The position numbers and the translations under genes are program-made. Of a DNA stretch of 7,143 nucleotides, positions 1-3,873 are shown piece by piece. Position 1 is the stretch's first letter, and each line of letters starts with the position of its first letter. The notes below the pieces were generated by a model, which searched no databases, was not told the DNA's origin, and saw nothing but the letters and a program-made list of their open reading frames with translations. This stretch comes from CAYPHJ01 sp964410485 (GTDB lineage: Bacteria > Desulfobacterota > Binatia > UBA9968), in the NCBI GenBank assembly GCA_964410485.1, contig CAYPHJ010000163.1:1-7143 (forward strand). Reading direction: 5' to 3'.

Positions 1-309
1 ATTGTGGTCCTTGAGGATGGTGCGTATAGCGGCCACAATCTCCGGTCTCGGCGTGGGCACGAGGAGTGCCGCAAGAGCGCCGTGGTCCAGCTTCAGTTTA
101 GCTGCGATGGGCAATGGCTTGCCGTCGCGAACCCGCTGGACAGCAGGCAGTAAAATCTTTTCTTCCATCGCGATGTGCTTGAGCAATCCCGCGCGGAATT
201 CCGCGTATGCCGATGCTTCGATTTTGTCCGGGCGACTCACCGCGCGCTCTAACAATCGATCAAGTCGTGCATGATCGTCGGCCATGTAGCGATAAATTTT
301 ACCGTCCAT
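1..309 (-). CDS. Hemerythrin-like (HHE) domain protein, C-terminus cut by window edge
   Basis: The frame is open from the ATG at 309 to the window edge, giving 103 residues with no stop, so the 3' end is missing. The spaced metal-ligand pattern of the hemerythrin HHE fold is visible: DDH at residue 13, KHIAMEE with H45 and E49, LDHGAL with H76, and KDH with H102 just before the cut. Family members are four-helix bundles carrying a non-haem di-iron site that binds O2, NO or iron; which applies here cannot be told. No signal peptide or membrane segment is seen, so it should be cytoplasmic. An AAGGA ribosome site (317-321) lies 7 nt before the ATG and supports the start. The gene begins 46 nt after the stop of a second HHE gene on the same strand and is probably cotranscribed with it from the promoter at 831-858. 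Confidence 0.85.
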   Translation of the reverse strand, partial: MDGKIYRYMADDHARLDRLLERAVSRPDKIEASAYAEFRAGLLKHIAMEEKILLPAVQRVRDGKPLPIAAKLKLDHGALAALLVPTPRPEIVAAIRTILKDHN

Positions 310-355
310 GGCAGAGTCCTTCAGCTGTTGGGTTCGACAATCCGTCGGCCATATG

Positions 356-805
356 TCACGTCTTCAGTTTCAATTTTAAATATTCACCGACCAAAATCGC
401 GGCAGGATACAGAACCTCTTCTTCCGTTTGCGCGTGCAGCATCAATTTCTCGGCGAAGCGCGCGTGCTCCGGCTTGTTTTCTGCTTTTGCCGCAGCGATC
501 AGATTATTCAGCGCCGCCACAACCGACTTATGCTCCTCCAACATCTCCTGCAATTCCGCTTTCAGACGGTCGGTCATGGCGAAAACGCTTTTCATATCCT
601 CGTGGACCTCGCCGACCGCTAACGCTGACAATAAACCAATCGGAGGCAGGGCAAATTCTTCCTCTTTCACAAAATGGTCGTGCAGGACTTTCGCCACCGC
701 CTTCGCGGCATCTCCCACCCTGCCACCTGCCTTTGTTGCCTCGACAAGCTCAGCATGAAGCTGTTCGTGCTCTATCTTCAATGGTCCTGGAATTTCGATT
801 CTCAC
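356..805 (-). CDS. Hemerythrin-like (HHE) cation-binding domain protein
   Basis: This complete 149-residue protein has the usual length and ligand spacing of a single-domain bacterial hemerythrin: IEHEQLH (H13, H17), HDHFVKEE (H44 and E48), EEHKSVV (H92) and LHAQTEEE (H124 and E128). The two HxxxE pairs fit a di-iron centre in a four-helix bundle. Proteins of this class are linked to O2 or NO sensing, iron handling and nitrosative stress; the exact role here is inference. It is predicted to be cytoplasmic. The start is GTG, chosen because a full AGGAGGT ribosome site (812-818) sits 6 nt upstream. It is the first gene of a two-gene HHE unit; the second copy is diverged rather than a recent duplicate. 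A strong sigma-70-type promoter lies directly upstream. Confidence 0.9.
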   Translation of the reverse strand: MRIEIPGPLKIEHEQLHAELVEATKAGGRVGDAAKAVAKVLHDHFVKEEEFALPPIGLLSALAVGEVHEDMKSVFAMTDRLKAELQEMLEEHKSVVAALNNLIAAAKAENKPEHARFAEKLMLHAQTEEEVLYPAAILVGEYLKLKLKT

Positions 806-811
806 GGGCAG

Positions 812-818
812 ACCTCCT
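812..818 (-). promoter_or_regulatory. Ribosome binding site AGGAGGT fixing a GTG start
   Basis: On the minus strand AGGAGGT lies 6 nt before the GTG at 805. It is the strongest Shine-Dalgarno match in the left half of the window and decides the non-ATG start of the complete HHE gene. Confidence 0.8.
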
Positions 819-830
819 CTTTTGAACCGT

Positions 831-858
831 CTTATACGTTGGATTGTCGCACTCTCAA
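831..858 (-). promoter_or_regulatory. Sigma-70-type promoter for the HHE gene pair
   Basis: On the minus strand a -35 box TTGAGA (858-853, 5 of 6 to consensus) is followed after 16 nt by a -10 box TATAAG (836-831, 5 of 6). Transcription would begin near 824, leaving a leader of about 19 nt that contains the AGGAGGT ribosome site. The box quality, position and short leader agree with each other. It implies that the HHE pair can be expressed apart from the upstream membrane-protein gene, which ends at 869. Confidence 0.65.
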
Positions 859-868
859 CTTCCTCGGC

Positions 869-1072
869 CTATGCTTTTTGCGGATCATCGGCGAGGATTC
901 TGGTGTCGTAGCCGCCAAGTTCTTTCGGCTTTTTGGCTTTGTTAAGACGCTGTTCGACTATGGTCCCCAACCATGCGACTCCAAAGACAATGACCACGAC
1001 GTAGAAAGCTCCCAATAGGAGAGCTATAAGTGTCATTATCGTTCCAAGCAAAAATAAACCTAGCGTTTCCAT
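869..1072 (-). CDS. Small membrane protein of unknown function
   Basis: I do not recognise this gene. From the ATG at 1072 it encodes 67 residues. Residues 4-39 are almost wholly hydrophobic (LGLFLLGTIMTLIALLLG and onward), long enough for two tightly packed transmembrane helices or one very long one. A basic stretch (RLNKAKKPK) and a polar, acidic tail ending DDPQKA follow, so the tail is probably cytoplasmic by the positive-inside rule. The frame stays open upstream to a TTG at 1147, which would add 25 polar residues and start 20 nt after the rnk stop. Neither start has a clear ribosome site; ATG is preferred because the hydrophobic segment then begins at once. It lies between rnk and the HHE genes on the same strand and is probably cotranscribed with rnk. 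Confidence 0.6.
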   Translation of the reverse strand: METLGLFLLGTIMTLIALLLGAFYVVVIVFGVAWLGTIVEQRLNKAKKPKELGGYDTRILADDPQKA

Positions 1073-1167
1073 CGTATCGAGGAACTTATTGGTCTGGCCA
1101 CACCTTACAGTATCCCTTTTTTCTTCTAAGGTCGAAACCGTGGGCAATTTTAGTCGACTTTAGGTAG

Positions 1168-1590
1168 CTATAAGTGATAATTCAGTGCCGCTTCTGGCTG
1201 GTAGAGTAACCCTTCTACTTTAAACGTCTTTCTTCCTGCCGGCACTCGCCATTCCACTACATCACCGACTCTGTAGCCCAACACGGCGGTTCCGATGGGC
1301 GCGAGGACAGAGATTTTGCCATTGGAGGAATCCGCTTTAGGCGGAAACACTAAGGTGTAAATGCCCTCATCTCCGGTATCCAAGTCGCTGAGCCGAAATG
1401 TGGAGTTCATGGTGATCACGTCGGGAGGAATCTCTTCGGGCCTGACTATCTCGGCCCGCTCAAGCTCTTCATCCAACTCTTCCAGATGCGGAATCATCCT
1501 TTTGTCCCACGACTCTTTAGCATACTTGATCAGCTCTTTGAGACGCCTCAGATCAAACTCCGTAATATAGATCTTATCTTTCGTTGCCAT
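1168..1590 (-). CDS. rnk: Rnk-type regulator of nucleoside diphosphate kinase (GreA/GreB C-terminal domain)
   Basis: The 140-residue protein has the two-part layout of Rnk. An N-terminal helical stretch (about residues 10-50, rich in E, L, R and K) resembles a short coiled coil. The GreA/GreB C-terminal FKBP-like domain follows (about 60-138), with the signature run SVLAPIGTAVLGYRVGD at residues 94-110. Rnk binds RNA polymerase near the secondary channel like Gre factors, but its coiled coil is too short to stimulate transcript cleavage. In Escherichia coli it was named for its effect on nucleoside diphosphate kinase levels. True GreA or GreB would be about 158 residues with a longer coiled coil. 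The ATG start fits the family although no strong ribosome site is seen. The next gene on this strand lies close downstream. No convincing promoter was found in the 195 nt upstream, so read-through from usp is possible. Confidence 0.88.
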   Translation of the reverse strand: MATKDKIYITEFDLRRLKELIKYAKESWDKRMIPHLEELDEELERAEIVRPEEIPPDVITMNSTFRLSDLDTGDEGIYTLVFPPKADSSNGKISVLAPIGTAVLGYRVGDVVEWRVPAGRKTFKVEGLLYQPEAALNYHL

Positions 1591-1716
1591 AATGCTGCTA
1601 AGTAGATTCGGTTAATACGGTGACTGATATCTTACGGGCGAGTGAACAACGGACCACGAAGCTCGAACTGGATGTCTACCGAGCTCTTTTCAGATACAGC
1701 TCGAACTCTCATCGGC

Positions 1717-1749
1717 GGGGGATGTCCGCGAAACGTGCCGACATCCCCT
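1717..1749. repeat. Strong inverted repeat between usp and rnk
   Basis: GGGGATGTC (1718-1726) and GACATCCCC (1740-1748) are perfect 9-bp arms. A wobble pair at 1717/1749 extends them, and CGCG/CGTG can pair inside the loop around an AAA triloop, leaving a 2-nt bulge. It begins 37 nt past the usp stop and about 130 nt before the rnk start. No T-run follows on either strand, so it is not a textbook intrinsic terminator. It may be an mRNA-end or attenuating hairpin, or an operator. Confidence 0.6.
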
Positions 1750-1785
1750 CCGCATTCAATTCTATTGCGGAACGCCAACAACTCC

Positions 1786-2400
1786 TCACGCCGCCTTTTT
1801 TAGCTTATCGGACATGGTATTGGCGTACTCCGCAGGGATGGCCAACACCGGGCACGGTGCATTCCGAAGAACACTTTCCGTTACACTGCCGAGGAACATT
1901 CTCGCAAAGCGACTCTTGCCTCGGCTGGACATGACAATCAAGTCGGCTCCTTCTGATTTTGTGGCCTCAATAATGTTCGTTTCAGGAGTGCCAATCTCCA
2001 CCTTGTATTTGACTTTGACTGATGCCAGGTCCGACGCGATATTTTGTTTCACGAACAATCGTAATTGCGATTCGCAAGCAGCGCCGAATCCCTGCGAGCG
2101 CATGATAGCCAACTCATCCTCTCTTGCGCTGCGCGCAAATGCCACAATCTCCTGAAGTGCAATCATGTTATAGATGACGACTTCGGCATCGAGCTCCTTT
2201 GCTAGATTCAACGCATAGCGCACTCCTGCCAATGACGCGGATGAAAAATCCGTCGGGGCCAGAATCTTCTTGACGTTGATTCCCGCTGTTACTCGATGGG
2301 GTTTCGTCATAGGCAACGTCTGCGCGTGCGTTCCGTCGCCAACAGTACCTGGTAAACGCTTTCCTTCGACTGATTTCGTTTTCAATTTTAACACGATCAA
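1786..2400 (-). CDS. UspA-family universal stress protein
   Basis: The 204-residue protein carries one Usp domain at about residues 43-188. It opens with VKKILAPTDFSSAS, where D51 is the usual adenine-contacting acidic residue. It ends with the nucleotide-loop region SSRGKSRFARMFLGSV and then APCPVLAIPA. This loop follows the G-2x-G-9x-G(S/T) pattern of ATP-binding Usps, except that the first glycine is serine (S158), so ATP binding is likely but not certain. Usp proteins are cytoplasmic dimers induced by starvation, oxygen limitation and other stress. The start is TTG, supported by AGGAGGG 5 nt upstream; it gives an unusual 42-residue basic N-terminal extension. The next in-frame ATG (2310) has no ribosome site. 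A full-consensus sigma-54 promoter lies directly upstream. rnk follows 195 nt after the stop. An extra C-terminal tail ends KLKKAA. Confidence 0.9.
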   Translation of the reverse strand: MIVLKLKTKSVEGKRLPGTVGDGTHAQTLPMTKPHRVTAGINVKKILAPTDFSSASLAGVRYALNLAKELDAEVVIYNMIALQEIVAFARSAREDELAIMRSQGFGAACESQLRLFVKQNIASDLASVKVKYKVEIGTPETNIIEATKSEGADLIVMSSRGKSRFARMFLGSVTESVLRNAPCPVLAIPAEYANTMSDKLKKAA

Positions 2401-2405
2401 ACATT

Positions 2406-2412
2406 CCCTCCT
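2406..2412 (-). promoter_or_regulatory. Ribosome binding site AGGAGGG for the usp TTG start
   Basis: AGGAGGG on the minus strand ends 5 nt before the TTG at 2400. An ATG at 2404 lies even closer but is in a different frame, and at 1 nt from the AGGAGGG it is too near to be used well. The site supports TTG initiation and the long N-terminus of the Usp protein, though a sequencing error in this stretch cannot be excluded. Confidence 0.6.
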
Positions 2413-2433
2413 CTCTTTTATGCCTAATAGTAG

Positions 2434-2450
2434 AGCAACTTACATGCCAA
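2434..2450 (-). promoter_or_regulatory. Sigma-54 (RpoN) promoter of usp
   Basis: The minus strand from 2449 to 2434 reads TGGCATGTAAGTTGCT. This matches the sigma-54 consensus TGGCAYR-N4-TTGCW at every fixed position, with GG and GC exactly 10 nt apart. Transcription would start about 12 nt further on, near 2423, giving a leader of about 23 nt with the AGGAGGG ribosome site. Sigma-54 promoters need an AAA+ activator with a GAFTGA loop; one is encoded in this window at 5442-6842. Confidence 0.85.
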
Positions 2451-2488
2451 CGCGCCGTGCATGGCTTCACTCGATCACACGAGGCGCG
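2451..2488. repeat. Inverted repeat abutting the usp sigma-54 promoter
   Basis: CGCGCC (2451-2456) and GGCGCG (2483-2488) are perfect 6-bp arms. GTG (2457-2459) pairs with CAC (2478-2480) after a 2-nt GA bulge, giving 9 pairs in all around an 18-nt loop. The repeat touches the -24 element and occupies roughly -28 to -65 from the predicted start. It could be an operator or only a chance GC-rich dyad; no T-run suggests a terminator. Confidence 0.4.
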
Positions 2489-2536
2489 AAAATCGTGAAG
2501 AAGAGGTAAGCAATGCGGTCAACGTCAGAGGTGAGG

Positions 2537-2563
2537 CAGTATTGCATATGTACTGTGGCACAT
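2537..2563. promoter_or_regulatory. Candidate activator (UAS) dyads between the two sigma-54-type promoters
   Basis: CAGTATTGCATATGTACTG (2537-2555) has 5-bp arms CAGTA/TACTG. The overlapping ATGTACTGTGGCACAT (2548-2563) has ATGT/ACAT arms and includes the odd palindrome TGTGGCACA. The centre lies about 120-130 nt from the predicted usp start and 110-120 nt from the candidate comA start, the usual enhancer distance for NtrC-class activators. The arms are short and no family consensus is matched, so this is a weak call from position. Confidence 0.3.
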
Positions 2564-2640
2564 TTGTAGAATGAGCAAAGCACATGCCCTATTTCCGATT
2601 CCTCCGCCAAGCCGAGCAACACTTATACCTAGGCTCAGAG

Positions 2641-2656
2641 CGGCCTGGTTCTTGCG
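2641..2656 (+). promoter_or_regulatory. Possible sigma-54 promoter facing comA
   Basis: CGGCCTGGTTCTTGCG keeps the GG-N10-GC spacing and the GGC and TTGC cores of a sigma-54 promoter. It departs from TGGCAYR-N4-TTGCW at the first T, at two -24 positions (A to C, Y shifted to the fixed pattern CT) and at the last base. Transcription would start near 2667, leaving a leader of about 118 nt before the comA ATG. GG-N10-GC alone is common by chance, so confidence is modest. Confidence 0.4.
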
Positions 2657-2784
2657 CCGGAAAAACCGTAGGCTGAGTTTGCGCCTAGCTGATCTAATTC
2701 GCGGGATATCCGGTGACAAACTAGGTTTTCAGTGATGGGTTACTATGAGTGAGTCAATGCATCCCATAACACAGGAGGAGGCAC

Positions 2785-3681
2785 ATGGAGACCACGTTGA
2801 AAGAAACCGACAGAGCGTTTCCATTCATCCCGCTTAACCAGCGCGAATCAAAGCCGCGGACCATCGGCATTACAGAAATCAGGGGGCCTTACTATACACC
2901 GGTCGGTAAGAACTACCTGCAGGATCTATTCGATACGATGGGGAGTTATATAGATGCGCTCAAGTTTGCCGGCGGCTCGTTTTCCTTGATGCCGCGCAAA
3001 GCGGTAGTGGAGCTCGTAAACTTTTGTCATGACCGAAGCGTCCTGGTGTCCACCGGCGGGTTTATCGAGCGCGTCCTGACATACGGGCCGGAAGCGGTGA
3101 ATCAATACATCTCAGAATGCAAGCAGATTGGATTCGATATAATCGAAATCTCCACCGGCTTTATCACAATTCCGGTGGAAGACGTCCTCCGGCTGGTCGA
3201 AGAGGTGCAAAAAGCCGGCATGAAGGCAAAGCCTGAAGTTGGGATTCAGTTCGGAGCTGGAGGGACCACTACGGCCTCTGAGCTTGAGTCCGAAGGCACC
3301 CAGGATGTCGACTGGGCAGTGCAGCGTGCCAAACGATTTCTGGATGCGGGAGCATACATGATTATGATTGAATCAGAAGGGATCACAGAAAGTGTCAGAT
3401 CCTGGCGAACCGATGTTCCGGCAAAGTTCGCCAACGCTCTGGGACTGGAAAACGTCATGTTCGAGGCGGCGGAGCCCGAGGTGTTCCAGTGGTATATTAA
3501 GAACTATGGTCCGGAGGTTAATGTGTTCGTGGATCACAGTCAGATCATTGAGCTTGAAGCGCTGCGTTCCGGTATTTGGGGCACAAAGAGCCTGTGGGGC
3601 CGGGTAGCAACGTATAAAGCGGCGGCACAAGTTCCAAAAAACAACCGTCATGCGCCTCGCCAAACGGGCCGCGGAGCTTGA
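2785..3681 (+). CDS. comA: Phosphosulfolactate synthase (ComA/HSA32) family protein
   Basis: The 298-residue protein matches the ComA family, a TIM-barrel fold. The KPRTIGITEIRGP start (residues 23-35) is followed by ALKFAGGS (58-65), STGGFIE (89-95), EISTGF (121-126), KPEVG (149-153), MIESEGI (194-200), FEAAEP (226-231), FVDHSQI (248-254) and LRSGIWG (260-266). In methanogens ComA joins sulfite to phosphoenolpyruvate to make (2R)-phosphosulfolactate for coenzyme M. Bacterial and plant homologues serve other roles, such as sulfolactate formation or heat-stress memory (plant HSA32), and no other coenzyme M gene is seen here. The substrate is therefore open. AGGAGG (2773-2778) supports the ATG. 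The last 18 or so residues (PKNNRHAPRQTGRGA region) lie beyond the conserved domain, and the stop falls inside a 15-bp tandem repeat at the assembly gap. It faces away from usp and leads into the kinase-regulator operon. Confidence 0.87.
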   Translation: METTLKETDRAFPFIPLNQRESKPRTIGITEIRGPYYTPVGKNYLQDLFDTMGSYIDALKFAGGSFSLMPRKAVVELVNFCHDRSVLVSTGGFIERVLTYGPEAVNQYISECKQIGFDIIEISTGFITIPVEDVLRLVEEVQKAGMKAKPEVGIQFGAGGTTTASELESEGTQDVDWAVQRAKRFLDAGAYMIMIESEGITESVRSWRTDVPAKFANALGLENVMFEAAEPEVFQWYIKNYGPEVNVFVDHSQIIELEALRSGIWGTKSLWGRVATYKAAAQVPKNNRHAPRQTGRGA

Positions 3682-3706
3682 TTGCCTATACCTTGATTGC
3701 CTATAC
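3652..3706 (+). repeat. 55-nt sequence duplicated across the gap, left copy
   Basis: These 55 nt are identical to 3807-3861, and the two copies meet the two ends of the N-run exactly. Such an exact end overlap is what a de Bruijn assembler with k = 55 leaves on neighbouring contigs, so the duplication is most likely an assembly artefact. The comA stop (3679-3681) lies inside it. Confidence 0.85.
3677..3706 (+). repeat. 15-bp tandem repeat, two copies left of the gap
   Basis: CTTGATTGCCTATAC occurs twice in perfect tandem (3677-3691 and 3692-3706) and again twice right of the gap (3832-3846 and 3847-3861). Fifteen bp is five codons, so copy-number changes keep the frame; in the kinase frame each unit reads LDCLY. 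More copies may be hidden in the gap. Confidence 0.85.
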
Positions 3707-3806
3707 NNNNNNNNNNNNNNNNNNNNNNNNNNNNNNNNNNNNNNNNNNNNNNNNNNNNNNNNNNNNNNNNNNNNNNNNNNNNNNNNNNNNNNNNNNNNNN
3801 NNNNNN
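3707..3806. other. Assembly gap of 100 N
   Basis: Exactly 100 N, a conventional placeholder for a gap of unknown size. The flanking identity suggests that the contigs may really join, with either no missing sequence or extra copies of the 15-bp repeat. Confidence 0.95.
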
Positions 3807-3861
3807 GCGCCTCGCCAAACGGGCCGCGGAGCTTGATTGCCTATACCTTGATTGCCTATAC
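3807..3861 (+). repeat. 55-nt sequence duplicated across the gap, right copy
   Basis: This is identical to 3652-3706 and includes two tandem copies of the 15-bp unit (3832-3861). It is followed at once by unique sequence leading to the kinase ATG at 3874. Confidence 0.85.
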
Positions 3862-3873
3862 GTAGACTGGCCT

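Larger units (their letters stand above)
2401..2784. other. 384-bp divergent regulatory region between usp and comA
   Basis: I see no credible gene here. The one open frame of any length on the minus strand (2719-2525) has no ribosome site and no recognisable motif. From left to right the region holds the usp ribosome site, the usp sigma-54 promoter, an abutting inverted repeat, short dyads near 2537-2563, a weaker sigma-54-like site facing comA, a 5-bp dyad TAGGC/GCCTA (2669-2687), and the comA ribosome site AGGAGG (2773-2778). The layout is that of a two-way promoter region with room for shared activator sites. Confidence 0.7.

Noticed and set aside
207..825. Plus-strand frames of about 183 residues over the hemerythrin genes
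   Set aside because: They are antisense to two genes with clear metal-ligand motifs, ribosome sites and a promoter.
1591..1700. Promoter for rnk
   Set aside because: No GG-N10-GC sigma-54 pattern and no -35/-10 pair with acceptable spacing was found; TAAGAT and TATTAA lack partner boxes.
2168..2470. 100-residue minus-strand frame overlapping the start of usp
   Set aside because: It is a frame shadow of usp. The ATG at 2404 is out of frame with the Usp domain and about 1 nt from the AGGAGGG site. It would run across conserved Usp coding sequence.
2553..2572. CTGTGGCACATTTGTAGAAT as another sigma-54 site
   Set aside because: It begins TGGCAC, but GA instead of GC falls at the -12 position 10 nt after GG.
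2525..2719. 64-residue open frame on the minus strand in the usp-comA spacer
   Set aside because: It has no ribosome site, no motif and an arginine-rich composition typical of chance frames, and it overlaps the candidate promoter elements.
3652..3861. CRISPR array or integration site suggested by the direct repeats
   Set aside because: There are only two 15-bp units per side in direct contact with no spacers, and the larger 55-nt duplication is explained by contig overlap.
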